Source of the DNA: Streptomyces mangrovisoli
GTDB lineage: Bacteria; Actinomycetota; Actinomycetes; Streptomycetales; Streptomycetaceae
Assembly: GCF_000974985.2 (NCBI RefSeq)
Contig: NZ_LAVA02000046.1
Coordinates: 1-64,000, forward strand
DNA: 64,000 nt
Direction of reading: 5' to 3'
Below are positions 1 to 7,840 of the stretch, in pieces. The notes beneath the pieces were generated by a model. That model saw only the letters and a list, made by a program, of their open reading frames with translations. It ran no database searches and had not been told where the DNA came from. The stretch's first letter is position 1; the number at the start of each line of letters is the position of its first letter. The position numbers and the translations under genes are program-made.

Positions 1-156
1 GCCCCCGCATTCATGCGGGGGAGTAGTCACGTGAAGGCGCTGTCGGAGTTCGCCGCGGCAGGGTTCGACACGGTGTACGTCAACCAGATCGGCAAGGACC
101 AGCAGGGCTTCTTCGACTTCTACCGCACCAAGGTGCTGCCCGAGCTGCGCGGTTGA
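1..156 (+). CDS. C-terminal end of an F420-dependent LLM-class oxidoreductase (partial)
   Basis: Only the last 51 codons lie in the window; the frame is open from base 1 to the TGA at 154-156. The tail HVKALSEFAAAGFDTVYVNQ followed by IGKDQQGFFDFYRTKVLPELRG is the usual ending of luciferase-like (LLM) F420-dependent oxidoreductases of Streptomyces, flavin-type hydride-transfer enzymes with a TIM-barrel fold. The family call rests on this tail alone, so substrate cannot be given. The codons just before HVKAL (APAFMRGSS) do not look like the family and overlap a perfect inverted repeat, so the gene may be broken upstream of base 28. The gene points toward the phosphatase at 194-1258 (opposite strand), ending 37 bases from its stop. 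Confidence 0.6.
   Translation, partial: APAFMRGSSHVKALSEFAAAGFDTVYVNQIGKDQQGFFDFYRTKVLPELRG
2..21. repeat. Perfect 9-bp inverted repeat with 2-base loop
   Basis: CCCCCGCAT at 2-10 and ATGCGGGGG at 13-21 pair perfectly around TC. It lies inside the open frame of the partial oxidoreductase, where the encoded residues stop resembling the family, so it may mark a junction. There is no T-tract, which argues against a terminator. Confidence 0.5.
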
Positions 157-193
157 GAGGAAGAGGAGCTGGGGGCGCTCTCCGGCGTGGCGG

Positions 194-1258
194 TCAGCCC
201 CCTCCGCCCGCCTGGGGCGCGGGCGCCTGGAGGCGTGCCGCGAAGACGATGATGTCGTCGTCGGGGTCCTCTCCGAAGAGGTCCACCAGGTGGGCGCACA
301 ACTCCTCGGGCTCGCCGGGTCCTTCCGCCACGACGGCGCTCAACAGGTCGAGTCGCTCGTTGAGTTCAACGTTGCGGGTCTCGACGAGCCCATCCGTGAT
401 CATGACGAGCCGGCTGCCCGACTCGATGTCGTGGCAGGCGGCCGCGGGCTGCGGCAGGCCCAGGCCCAGGAGCGGTCCGTGTTCCCGCAGGTAGCGGGGC
501 GTCCCGCCGGGCCCCAGGAGCAGGGGCGGCAGGTGCCCCGCGTTGGCGACGTGCAGCCGGGCGAGGTCGGCGTCGACCAGGACGATGCACACGGTGGCGG
601 TCCATCCGGGCTGGTGCAGGCGCAGCAGATGGTCCAGGTGCTCCAGCAGGACGTGTGGGGCGAGGTTCTGTGCGGCGTAGGCGCGCAGGGCGTGGCGGAT
701 CTCGCCCATGACCATGGCGGCCTGGAGGGAGTGGCCCACGACGTCCCCGACGGCGAGGAGCAGGCCCTGTGCGGTGGTGACGGCTTCGTAGAAGTCGCCG
801 CCGATCTCGGTCGTGGCGGCGGGGAGGTAACGCACCGCGAGTTCCGCGCCGGGGCTCCGGGGCAGGCTCGCGGGCAGGAAGGTGCGCTGCAGGGCCAGGG
901 CGAGTTCGTGCTCCTGCCCGAAGCGTTCCACCACGTCCTTGTGCTCGGCCGTGAGTTCCGCGTAGAGCGCCATCACCCCGGCGTTGGTCTCGGTCAGTTC
1001 CTCGTTGAGGCGTTCCAGTTCGTCGCGTTGGGCATGGGCTTCCTGGAGCGCGTTGATCAGGTCGCGGGACTGGGCCTGGAGGTCGTCGATCGCGCTGGCG
1101 GGGCCGTCCGACTCCAGGCGGGCGAGGACGTGTTCCACCGCCAGGTCGCGGGCGGCGAGTTCGGGGATGCGGCAGACGATCTCGATCCGGCCGCCGTCCG
1201 GTTGATCCGGACGGTCGAGTGCCGGCTCGTAGCGGGTCTGCGGCAGCAGCCGGGTCAC
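194..1258 (-). CDS. SpoIIE/PP2C-type phosphatase (RsbU-like), downstream half of a split gene
   Basis: A 354-residue protein starting at GTG 1258. About residues 60-115 form a coiled-coil linker (ALQEAHAQRDELERLNEELTE). The C-terminal SpoIIE/PP2C domain shows EIGGDFYEA, VGDVVGHSLQAA, MITDGLVETR and EDPDDDIIVF, the metal-binding acidic motifs of serine phosphatases that dephosphorylate STAS anti-anti-sigma factors. Family knowledge places such enzymes at the output of the RsbR-S-T stressosome. In relatives the N-terminal part is an ATPase-like domain continuous with the phosphatase. Here that part is in another frame (1264-1563), and reading this frame upstream of the GTG gives HDRTPSGESLTAV, which continues the ancestral protein. 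The phosphatase half is intact and could still be translated from the GTG by coupling. It is the last gene of the five-gene rsb run. Confidence 0.7.
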   Translation of the reverse strand: MTRLLPQTRYEPALDRPDQPDGGRIEIVCRIPELAARDLAVEHVLARLESDGPASAIDDLQAQSRDLINALQEAHAQRDELERLNEELTETNAGVMALYAELTAEHKDVVERFGQEHELALALQRTFLPASLPRSPGAELAVRYLPAATTEIGGDFYEAVTTAQGLLLAVGDVVGHSLQAAMVMGEIRHALRAYAAQNLAPHVLLEHLDHLLRLHQPGWTATVCIVLVDADLARLHVANAGHLPPLLLGPGGTPRYLREHGPLLGLGLPQPAAACHDIESGSRLVMITDGLVETRNVELNERLDLLSAVVAEGPGEPEELCAHLVDLFGEDPDDDIIVFAARLQAPAPQAGGGG

Positions 1259-1263
1259 GGCGG

Positions 1264-1563
1264 TCAGCGACTCGCCGCTGGGGGTGCGGTCGTGCGCCAG
1301 TGCAGAAGGGTGCGGAGCGCCGCCGGTTTCCGTTGCAGGCTAAACATGGCGGTCATCGCCGAGGGGCGCAGCAGATCCCGGCCCAGTTCGCTCACCGCGG
1401 TGGCCAGGCGGACCTGGTCGCGGTCGTCCAGACCGACGGCCGAGGCGATGGTCTTGGCGTGCCGGCGCAGGGCGAAGATGTCCTGCTCGGTGCTGAGCGG
1501 CGTCACCAGCAGGGCACTGGCGCCCGCGGTGCGGCGGTGGACGCGCGGGGCGGGTGGATTCAC
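1264..1563 (-). pseudogene. Frameshifted N-terminal ATPase-like segment of the SpoIIE phosphatase gene
   Basis: This 99-residue frame begins at GTG 1563, overlapping the TGA of the upstream ATPase/PP2C gene as GTGA (1560-1563). Residues from about 20, LVTPLSTEQDIFALRRHAKT and DRDQVRLATAVSELGRDLL, are the truncated HATPase-like domain that precedes the phosphatase domain in Streptomyces ATP-binding SpoIIE proteins. After LLHWRT the frame runs into an unrelated tail and a TGA at 1264-1266. The ancestral continuation lies one frame over, in the gene starting at 1258, so a 1-base loss (or 2-base gain) near 1290-1300 explains the split. It could be a true mutation, programmed frameshifting or a sequencing error; the sequence alone cannot decide. 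Confidence 0.6.
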
Positions 1564-2855
1564 CGTGCCGCCTTGGCGATCACCGCGCTGGCGTCGTCGC
1601 GACGGGTTCCGGCCTGCCGCAGCAACGCGGCGGCGATCAGGGCGGGCGGGTGGTGGAGCAGGCCGGCCAGGTCGCCCGGGGCCCAGCGTTCGCTGAGGCC
1701 GTCGGAGTGCATCACCAGGACCCCGTGCCGCGGCAGGTGGTGCTCGTAGGTGCGCAGTTGGTGTATCTGGTGGCCCGTGATGCCCGGGTGGGAGAGCAGC
1801 GTGGTGCGGCTGGTGCCGGTGACCAGGGCGGCGGTGATGTTCCCGACGCCGCAGAACAGCAGGCGGCCGTCCGGCTCCAGGCGTGCGACGGCCACCGCCG
1901 CGCCGCGGGTTCCGCGCAGGGCGCGGTGTACCTGCTCCACGGTCTCCTCCGGGGTGCGGGCGGTTCCCGTCCGAAAGGCGTGCACGGCCGCCTGGGCCGC
2001 CACGGCGGCCATCGGGCCGTGGCCCAGCCCGTCGCAGGACATGACCAGCACACCGGTGCCGGGCCCCGCGGCCGCGGCACGCACCGCCGTCGGGCGACCG
2101 GTGCGGCCCGGGCGGCCAGAACCGCCGGGGCGCACAAAGGGGTCCGCGGCGGGGGGTGTGGGCGGGTGGGGTTCGGACGGACGCGGTGCGGGCGAGTGGG
2201 GTGAGGGTGGGCGCGGTGAGGACGGGTGCGATGAGGGCGGCCGGATCCCTGTCAGGGCGGACCAGCTGACGCCGCCGGACGCCGACGGGGCTGGGGTGTC
2301 GCCGATGTGCGGGGCGCGCTGCCGCTCACCGGTGTCCGTGCGGGCGGCCCAGGCGTCGCCGCAGACCTGCTCGCCGCCGATGGGCCGGGTGACACCGCCG
2401 ACCACGGGCTCGCCGGTCGCCGAGGGATCCGCGGGACGCGGCCAGAAACGGGCGAGTTGCACCGTGCCGAGGCCGGGCTGGGAATGGATGTGGAAGGAGT
2501 CGGCGAGGCGTCGGACCGCGCCGAGGCCGATACCCAGGGTGCCTGCCGTCGACATGCCGTCCCGCAGGGCCGCCTGCACGTCGACGATCCCCGGGCCGCC
2601 GTCCACGGCCAGTACTTCGACCCCGGCAGTGGCGTGGTTACGCACCACGCGCAGCAGCAGGGAGCCGTCGACGGCGTGCTTGGCGATGTTGCCGGCCAGT
2701 TCGGCCACCGCCAGGACGAGCTGGGAACTGCGCTGCTCCCCCAGGCCGATGCGCCGGCCCAACGCGGCGGCCGCGCCGCGGGCGGCTTCCGGCTGGTCGC
2801 GGAACCAGGCGACGTCCTCGCAGTCCATCAGGGGCGGGGCGTCCGTGTCCGTCAT
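1560..2855 (-). CDS. ATP-binding / PP2C (SpoIIE-like) phosphatase fusion of the Rsb operon
   Basis: The 431-residue product starts at ATG 2855, overlapping the rsbT stop as ATGA. Residues 1 to about 145 are a GHKL/RsbT-like ATPase: AELAGNIAKHAV is the N box and VDGGPGI plus GTLGIGLGAVRRLAD are the G boxes. A proline-rich linker of roughly 100 residues (PSSHPSSPRPPSPH region) follows. The C-terminal domain is PP2C-like, with VLVMSCDGLGHGPMAA, HPGITGHQ, VLVMHSDGLSERW and RDDASAVIAK. In family terms this is an RsbX-like phosphatase tethered to a serine kinase-like domain, thought to reset RsbR/RsbS phosphorylation. Position after rsbT with 4-base overlaps implies translational coupling. An alternative reading from further upstream would run through rsbT in another frame and was discarded. 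Confidence 0.85.
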   Translation of the reverse strand: MTDTDAPPLMDCEDVAWFRDQPEAARGAAAALGRRIGLGEQRSSQLVLAVAELAGNIAKHAVDGSLLLRVVRNHATAGVEVLAVDGGPGIVDVQAALRDGMSTAGTLGIGLGAVRRLADSFHIHSQPGLGTVQLARFWPRPADPSATGEPVVGGVTRPIGGEQVCGDAWAARTDTGERQRAPHIGDTPAPSASGGVSWSALTGIRPPSSHPSSPRPPSPHSPAPRPSEPHPPTPPAADPFVRPGGSGRPGRTGRPTAVRAAAAGPGTGVLVMSCDGLGHGPMAAVAAQAAVHAFRTGTARTPEETVEQVHRALRGTRGAAVAVARLEPDGRLLFCGVGNITAALVTGTSRTTLLSHPGITGHQIHQLRTYEHHLPRHGVLVMHSDGLSERWAPGDLAGLLHHPPALIAAALLRQAGTRRDDASAVIAKAAR

Positions 2856-3265
2856 CGCGCCCACTTGGTGACGGTCACGGTGGTGCCCTGTCCGGGAACG
2901 GTCTCCAGCAGGAATTCGTCGACCAGCCGCTTGGAGCCGGACAGCCCGAGGCCCATCCCGGCGCCCGAGGTCCAGCCGTCGGTCAGCGCCAGGTCGACAT
3001 CGGGGATGCCGGGGCCCCGGTCGTCGAATACCAGGCGCACCCCGCGCCGGCCGCGTTCCTCCACCAGGCCGCCGGTCATGGTGCCGCCGCCGCCGTGGAT
3101 GAGGGTGTTGCGGGCCAGCTCGCTGGCGGCGGTGATCAGCTTCGTCTGCTCCACCAGGGAGAAGCGGCACTGCTGCGCGAGGGCCCGTACCCGCTGGCGC
3201 GCCTGCACCACACCGGCGTTGGCCGTGATCTCCAGCGTCTGCGAGGCGCTGGAGGCGCCGTTCAC
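2852..3265 (-). CDS. rsbT: RsbT-type serine kinase / switch ATPase
   Basis: The product has 137 residues from GTG 3265, which overlaps the rsbS stop as GTGA. It is a single GHKL ATPase domain: ASELARNTLIHGGGG is the N box with the Mg-binding asparagine, FDDRGPGIPD is the G1 box and GAGMGLGLSGSKRLVD the glycine-rich G2 box. In the stressosome model RsbT phosphorylates the STAS proteins RsbS and RsbR and is then released to activate a PP2C phosphatase; here the phosphatases are the next two genes. Length and order (R-S-T) match the family. The end overlaps the next start as ATGA (2852-2855). Confidence 0.9.
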   Translation of the reverse strand: MNGASSASQTLEITANAGVVQARQRVRALAQQCRFSLVEQTKLITAASELARNTLIHGGGGTMTGGLVEERGRRGVRLVFDDRGPGIPDVDLALTDGWTSGAGMGLGLSGSKRLVDEFLLETVPGQGTTVTVTKWAR

Positions 3266-3702
3266 AGGCCTGCCGCGGCATCCGGTCCGACGCCATCGGC
3301 GCCGGGACCGGCCGCGGCGTCGGGCTCGGGCTCCTCGAGGGACTCGGCGCGCGCCCGTTCCAGCAGGCGCAGGCCCTTGTCCAGGGACAGCGCCGTCCGT
3401 ACGCCGCCGAGGGACAGGCCGAGCTCCACCAGGGTGATGGCGACGGCCGGGCGCATACCGACCACGACCGTCTGCGCGTCCAGCAGCCGGGAGATGGACG
3501 CGATGGTGGCCAGCATCCGGCCCACGAAGGAGTCGACGATGTCCACCGCGGTGATGTCGATGACCACCCCGTGGGCGCCGGTCTCGACCACCTCGGCCGC
3601 CAGTTCGTCCTGAAGGAGCATCACCGACTGGTCGTCCAGGTCCGTCTGGATCGACACCAGCAGGACGTTTCCGATCTGCAGGATGGGAACGCGTTCGGTC
3701 AC
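3262..3702 (-). CDS. rsbS: RsbS-type STAS domain antagonist
   Basis: A 146-residue protein from GTG 3702 (GTGA overlap with the rsbR stop). Residues 5-115 form one STAS domain, with VTERVPILQIGNVLLVSIQT at the N-terminus and VVIDITAVDIVDSFVGRML holding Ser58 in the position phosphorylated by RsbT. The last 30 residues are an acidic, alanine/glycine-rich tail (LEEPEPDAAAGPGADGVG) not usual in short RsbS proteins. RsbS forms the stressosome core with RsbR and sequesters RsbT. The 4-base overlaps on both sides imply near-stoichiometric, coupled synthesis. Confidence 0.9.
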   Translation of the reverse strand: MTERVPILQIGNVLLVSIQTDLDDQSVMLLQDELAAEVVETGAHGVVIDITAVDIVDSFVGRMLATIASISRLLDAQTVVVGMRPAVAITLVELGLSLGGVRTALSLDKGLRLLERARAESLEEPEPDAAAGPGADGVGPDAAAGL

Positions 3703-4553
3703 CGGGCACCGGCCTGCGGCGCCGTGCGGGAGAGCGTGAGCCCGGAGCGGCGCAGCGCGTGCCTCAGGGCGTCGGCCAGGGTGGCCTTGGTGACGATGTC
3801 GCCGAAGTTGATCCCCAGTGCCACGATCGTCTGCGCGATCTGGGGCCGGATCCCGGAGATGGTGCACTCGGCGCCCATCAGCCGGGCGGCCACCACGGTC
3901 TTCAGCAGGTGCTGGGCGACCTCGGTGTCGACCGCGGGAACGCCGGTGATGTCGATGATGGCCTGCTCGGATCCGGTGTCGATCAGGGCCTGGAGCATCT
4001 TCTCCATGACCACCATCGTGCGCGCCGAGTCCAGGGTTCCGACCAGCGGAACACCGATCACGCCGTCCCACAGCTTCACGACCGGCGTGGACAGCTCCAG
4101 GAGCTGCTCGGCCTGCGCCGAGATCAGCTCCTCGCGGGTGCGGGTGTAGACCTCCATGGTGAACAGGCCCAGGGTGTCCAGCAGCGTGGAGAACTTCAGG
4201 TAGGCCTGGAGGTCGCTGTCGTCGCCGGACAGGGCCGGCTCCAGGACCTCCTTGAGGGCGAAGACGCTCACCGCCGTCTCGGTGGGGGTGAAACCCTGGT
4301 GCGCGCGGTTGCGCGACAGTTCGGTCAGCAGCGCGCGGACCTCGCCGAACGCTTCCCCGCGGCCGTCCATACCGCCCTCGGCGAGGGCTGCCACGAGCGC
4401 CGTGTAGATCTCCTTCAGCTCCCGCTGGACCTCGGCTCGGCTCACCCGCCCGCCCAGGGAACCGGCGACCTTGTCGGACCATTCGGCACCGAGGTCCTCC
4501 CCCCGGACCGTCAGCAGACCGACCAGACGATCCGACACGCTTTCAGCAGCCAC
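3699..4553 (-). CDS. rsbR: RsbR-type stressosome sensor (N-terminal sensor plus STAS)
   Basis: The protein has 284 residues from GTG 4553. I chose this start because a strong GAAGGA ribosome site sits 8 bases upstream and relatives begin (V/M)AAES; an ATG at 4562 is possible but too close to that site. Residues 1-145 are the helical, non-heme sensor-like region of RsbR proteins; residues 150-270 are the STAS domain, with DITGVPAVDTEVAQHL placing Thr210 where RsbR is phosphorylated. It heads the run rsbR-rsbS-rsbT-ATPase/PP2C-SpoIIE, all on the minus strand and all overlapping by 4 bases down to 1560. Role: sensing of a stress signal and control of RsbT release. The signal is unknown. Confidence 0.9.
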   Translation of the reverse strand: MAAESVSDRLVGLLTVRGEDLGAEWSDKVAGSLGGRVSRAEVQRELKEIYTALVAALAEGGMDGRGEAFGEVRALLTELSRNRAHQGFTPTETAVSVFALKEVLEPALSGDDSDLQAYLKFSTLLDTLGLFTMEVYTRTREELISAQAEQLLELSTPVVKLWDGVIGVPLVGTLDSARTMVVMEKMLQALIDTGSEQAIIDITGVPAVDTEVAQHLLKTVVAARLMGAECTISGIRPQIAQTIVALGINFGDIVTKATLADALRHALRRSGLTLSRTAPQAGAR

Positions 4554-4805
4554 AAAACACATCCTTCTTCGCAGGCGGCCAAGCGGCCTGTCCGAAACCA
4601 TCGGCCCTTCGTGTGACCTGCGAACGCCGCCCAAAACCGTGATGTGCGCCACGCCGGATGGCCGCTCGCGACCCACGGGCGGGGGCGCGTCGCGACCGGC
4701 CTCGACGGCGCCGGTCCTTCCCCGCCGTCCCGACGCCGCGCACGCGCGGCAACTGTGTTGTTCATCCCGGGTTCTGGAACACGCGGAGGACGCGGTGCGC
4801 GGACG

Positions 4806-5040
4806 ATGGTGCTGCCGGTGCGCCGGCTGGGCGAGGAGGAGTTCCGCGGCGAGGGCGGCCGGCTCCTGCTCGCGGGCAACGCCCTGCACGCCGACCTGGC
4901 GCCGGAGGCCGCGGGCAGCGGCGGTTTCGGATGGCGCATGTCCATGCTGGGCCAGACGCACGGCTTCCCCGTCCCGGCCGGCGGCTCGGGAGCGCTGAGC
5001 GGCGCGCTCGCCCGCCGTCCGGCCCGACGCGGCGGCGGCG
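4806..5040 (+). pseudogene. Internal fragment of an FAD-dependent (phytoene-desaturase-like) oxidoreductase
   Basis: The frame from 4806 reads LPVRRLGEEEFRGEGG, LLLAGNALHADLAPEA and FGWRMSMLGQTHGFPVPAGG. These are characteristic of the middle of NAD(P)/FAD-dependent amine-oxidase/phytoene-desaturase-like proteins. The similarity begins and ends abruptly: there is no N-terminal Rossmann GxGxxG, and after about 5040 the frame becomes arginine/glycine-rich noise (RRGGGVHGAPGAD). I read this as a deletion remnant of a roughly 500-residue enzyme, stranded between rsbR and the kinase gene at 5251. No function is expected. Confidence 0.55.
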
Positions 5041-5177
5041 TCCATGGGGCCCCGGGCGCTGATGCCGCACGGGCCGCCCTGCGCCGCCACCGCACGGCCG
5101 CCCTCTCCCGCCTCCAGAACCGGCTGACCCACCGCGACCGCGGGGGCCGACGATGACCGGGGAACAAGATGTTGCGT

Positions 5178-5202
5178 GAATGAACGACGGCAGAGCGGGT
5201 AG
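5178..5202 (+). promoter_or_regulatory. Sigma-B-like promoter upstream of the 5251 kinase gene
   Basis: GAAT at 5178-5181 and GGGTAG at 5197-5202 are separated by 15 bases. This fits the Streptomyces general-stress sigma consensus GNNT-N14-16-GGGTAY apart from the final base. It lies 48 bases before the ATG at 5251. An RsbW-like gene under stress-sigma control would form the usual feedback loop. Pattern match only. Confidence 0.4.
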
Positions 5203-5250
5203 AAGCGCGCTCGCACACCAGAATGACGAGGACGGGGGCAGTGGCATCTC

Positions 5251-5703
5251 ATGGCTGACGGTGACGGCTGTCCCGAACCGGACGGCTGTCTGCTGCGCGC
5301 CGGCCACGCCCTGACCGGGAACGACGGCTGCATCGCCGACGCCCGCCACCGTGTCACCGCCTTCCTGGAACAGGCCGTCACCGCACACCGGTTGACCGTC
5401 AGCGACCGCGTTCGCGACCTGACCCGGCTTGTCGTCAGCGAACTGGTCACCAACGCACGCAAGTACGCCCCGGGACCCATCCTGATGGAACTCGCCATCG
5501 ACGCCGACCATGTCGAGGTGACCGTGTGGGACAGCGACCCCACCGTCCCCACCCCGCGCGGCGCGGACCCGGGCAGGATCGGCCAGCACGGCCTGGAGAT
5601 CGTCCAGGCCGTCACCGAGTCCCTGCGCATCGAACGGGGGCCCGTCGGCAAGCGCGTCACCGCCCGCCTCGCCCTGGCCGACCCGCCCGCCGCAAGGGCG
5701 TAG
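5251..5703 (+). CDS. RsbW-like ATP-binding anti-sigma regulatory kinase
   Basis: The protein has 150 residues from ATG 5251, with a single HATPase_c domain (about 30-140). The N box is LVVSELVTNARKYAPG; the G1-type region is VWDSDPTVPTPRG and GRIGQHGLEIVQAV is the G2 region. It belongs to the large Streptomyces family of RsbW/SpoIIAB-like kinases that bind sigma factors or phosphorylate STAS antagonists. A close paralogue is encoded convergently at 6256-6744, and a STAS partner lies at 6899-7276. The upstream GNNT-N15-GGGTAG element suggests stress-sigma control. The partner sigma cannot be named. Confidence 0.85.
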   Translation: MADGDGCPEPDGCLLRAGHALTGNDGCIADARHRVTAFLEQAVTAHRLTVSDRVRDLTRLVVSELVTNARKYAPGPILMELAIDADHVEVTVWDSDPTVPTPRGADPGRIGQHGLEIVQAVTESLRIERGPVGKRVTARLALADPPAARA

Positions 5704-6259
5704 CGCCAACGCCCTCGGCAGGCGGAACCCGGCAGGTGGCGGTCAGGACCAGGGCCGCCTGGTCGTCGTCGATGCCGCGCCCGCCTGTGAAGGCGCCCAC
5801 GGCCCCGGTCAGGGCGTCGACGACATCGGCGGCGGGCCGGTGCGCGGTGGGCCGATGCTCGGCGGGCCGCTACGGGCCGGTCACGGCGTCGGCGAGGCGT
5901 TGTCCACCGAACTCCCGCCAAAGGCGTCGCGGGGCTCGGTGATGCCGTCGGTGTAGAGCAGCAGGCTCTCGGTCAGCCGGTGGGCCTGCTTGGCCTGGGT
6001 GGTCTCCACTCCGGTCACGCGCACCCCCATGACGTTGCCGCGGACGTCCGTGCGGGGCTCGCACGAGGTCGAAGAACGCCTCCCGCGCCCGCTCCCTCTC
6101 GCCCAGCAGCACCCGGGCATCGCGCGCCGTGCGGGGCTTGCTGGTGCGGTACACCTGGTCCAGGAGGGCGATGAACCCCCTGCCCGGCCAGTTCCGGCAA
6201 CAGCTGCCCGGCCGGAGGCCGGTGCGGACGCGCCCGCTGTCGCCGACCGCGGCGATCAC
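5704..6259 (-). pseudogene. Decayed PAS / SpoIIE phosphatase gene with internal deletion
   Basis: The frame from 6259 (ATGA overlap with the kinase at 6256-6744) gives a PAS-domain piece, FIALLDQVYRTSKPRTARDA and REAFFDLV. A shift to a second frame continues EPRTDVRGNVMGVRVTGVET and jumps directly to the phosphatase C-terminus, SLLLYTDGITEPRDAFGG. A shift back gives FGGQRLADAVTGP, a TAG stop, and then the last family segment VDALTGAVGAFTGG, GIDDDQAALVLT. So there are two frameshifts, one nonsense codon and loss of the central GAF/PP2C region. Originally it was probably a phosphatase paired with the adjacent RsbW-like kinase. Confidence 0.65.
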
Positions 6260-6744
6260 CGGACCGCCCCCGCCCCGTCGCCACTGCCATCGCCGTCGGC
6301 CAGGGCGATGCGGGCGATGACGCGTTTGCCCGCCGGCTCGCGCCGCACCTCGAAGCGCTGCGCGACGGCCCGCACGATCTCCAGGCCGTGCTGGCCGACC
6401 CTTCCGGCGTCCGCCGCCCGCGCGGCCGGCAGGGCGGGATCGGTGTCCCGTACGACGACCTCGACCGTGCCCGCGACGACACGCAACTCCAGCAGGACAG
6501 CTCCGGGGGCGTACTTGCGGGCGTTGGTGACCAGCTCGCTGACCACCAGCTGCGTGAGGTCCACTACACGCTGCGCGACGGGAAGCCCTCGCTCGCCGCG
6601 GACGCCCGCGAGGAAGGCCGCCGCCAGATGCCTGGCCCGCGCGATGTCCGTGCCGTCCCCGGTCAACGACACGCCGGTCCGCGGAACTTCGCCGTCGACT
6701 TCCGTGTGCTCCCCCGCTCCCGGGTCCTGGCCTGGCCTCATCAC
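6256..6744 (-). CDS. RsbW-like ATP-binding regulatory kinase (paralogue of the 5251 gene)
   Basis: A 162-residue protein from ATG 6744 (VMRPG-type N-terminus, then a charged 40-residue lead-in). The HATPase_c domain has LVVSELVTNARKYAPG, VVRDTDPALPAARAAD and GRVGQHGLEIVRAVAQ; the N box is identical to that of the paralogue at 5251-5703. It is expected to act as an anti-sigma factor or STAS kinase. Its stop overlaps the start of the decayed PAS/SpoIIE gene, so kinase and phosphatase were once coupled and the kinase now lacks its dedicated phosphatase. A sigma-B-like promoter sits 35 bases upstream of the start. Confidence 0.85.
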   Translation of the reverse strand: MMRPGQDPGAGEHTEVDGEVPRTGVSLTGDGTDIARARHLAAAFLAGVRGERGLPVAQRVVDLTQLVVSELVTNARKYAPGAVLLELRVVAGTVEVVVRDTDPALPAARAADAGRVGQHGLEIVRAVAQRFEVRREPAGKRVIARIALADGDGSGDGAGAVR

Positions 6745-6778
6745 GCTGCCGTACTTACCCCCTCACAATTTCCGCCGC

Positions 6779-6803
6779 ATACCCGGGTACCTCCCGCCCA
6801 CAC
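6779..6803 (-). promoter_or_regulatory. Sigma-B-like promoter for the 6256-6744 kinase gene
   Basis: On the minus strand GTGT (6803-6800), 15 bases, then GGGTAT (6784-6779), fitting GNNT-N14-16-GGGTAY exactly. The ATG at 6744 is 34 bases downstream. This is the second such element in this cluster. Pattern match only. Confidence 0.45.
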
Positions 6804-6898
6804 CCGGCCGGCCGTGTCGCATCCGCCACATGCCGTCCACGCCCCACGTCGTGCGGGGCGGCACCCACCCGGCGTGTCGGTGTGCCAGGATCAGCGCC

Positions 6899-7276
6899 AT
6901 GGCTGAGGAAGAGACCACGGGCGGCGCGGACGCCGGGAAGCCGGGCGGGTTGACGGTGACGACAGCCACCGCCGACGGGGTCCGCGTACTGACCGCGGTC
7001 GGAGAGATCGACCACCACACGGGCGGCCTGCTCCGCGAGGCACTGGACGCCCCCTACGCGCCGCGCGCCCGGATCGTGGTCGACCTGGGCGGGGTCACCT
7101 TCATCGACTCCACCGCCCTCAACATCTTCATCGCCGCCCACCGCGACCTGGACGACGCCGGTGGCCGGCTGCGCCTGGCCGCGGCGTCCGACTCGGTGAT
7201 GCGTACCCTCGCCATCGTCGGCGTGGACACATTGATCGACTGCCGCGCGACGCTCGCTCACGCGCTCGGCGACTGA
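6899..7276 (+). CDS. STAS-domain anti-sigma factor antagonist
   Basis: The product has 125 residues from ATG 6899. Residues 18-120 are a STAS domain: GVRVLTAVGEIDHHTGGLL, then VVDLGGVTFIDSTALNIFIA carrying the DS motif whose serine is phosphorylated by RsbW-type kinases, and IVGVDTLIDCRATL at the end. Unphosphorylated STAS antagonists release sigma factors by binding the kinase. It is divergent from the kinase at 6256-6744 across 154 bases, and two RsbW-like kinases are within 2 kb, so these are the obvious partners. No clear sigma-B-like box was found on its own strand. Confidence 0.9.
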   Translation: MAEEETTGGADAGKPGGLTVTTATADGVRVLTAVGEIDHHTGGLLREALDAPYAPRARIVVDLGGVTFIDSTALNIFIAAHRDLDDAGGRLRLAAASDSVMRTLAIVGVDTLIDCRATLAHALGD

Positions 7277-7577
7277 CCTGGCGTCCGCTCGGTGAAAGTT
7301 GCTCTACCCTACGAACTCGCACGCCCTGGCGCGGCGCGCCCCGGTTTCAGGCAGCGGAGCCGGACCACCGTCCGCACATGTCCGCACTCATCGGCCGCGC
7401 GCCCGACGACATGACTGCTGCGCCATGCCCGGGAGCCCGCGAGGCCCACCGGGACTGATCGTTCGCTAGTTCATGGCCGGCGACTCCACCCGGACCGGCC
7501 CGAGGTCCCCGGCCGGCGCCAACTCTCCCGCGCCACTGCCGGTTTCGCCCGCCTTCCGGCTCCGGCAGGATGAGCAC

Positions 7578-7703
7578 ATGCTCATCGTGATCGGCGGACT
7601 GCCCGGCACAGGCAAGACCACCCTGGCGCGCCTTCAGCGGTCCATGTCTGGACGACGGCGCCGCGGGCGGAGCCGGGAACGCGGCAACGGTATACATCGC
7701 TGA
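7578..7703 (+). pseudogene. N-terminal remnant of an AAA/adenylate-kinase-like P-loop ATPase
   Basis: The ATG at 7578 starts MLIVIGGLPGTGKTTLARL, the typical first strand and Walker A (GLPGTGKTT) of small Streptomyces P-loop ATPases of about 160-200 residues. After some 20 residues the frame turns into arginine-rich sequence and stops at 7703, with no Walker B. I read it as a truncated gene, not a functional small protein. Confidence 0.55.
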
Positions 7704-7840
7704 CCAGTGACGTAGGTCCAGGTTGAATACGCGGTTCACGCGCTCTTCAGGGTCGATCATGCTGGCCCTGCCGACGCGCCCGTCCCACCTGGCCCCGGAT
7801 TGATCCCGCCTCCCGCTCCTACCGCGGGCCAGCCTCCCGT

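Noticed and set aside
4644-5156. Intact 170-residue gene
   Set aside because: Only a central block matches an FAD oxidoreductase; both ends are unrelated low-complexity sequence, so it is a relic.
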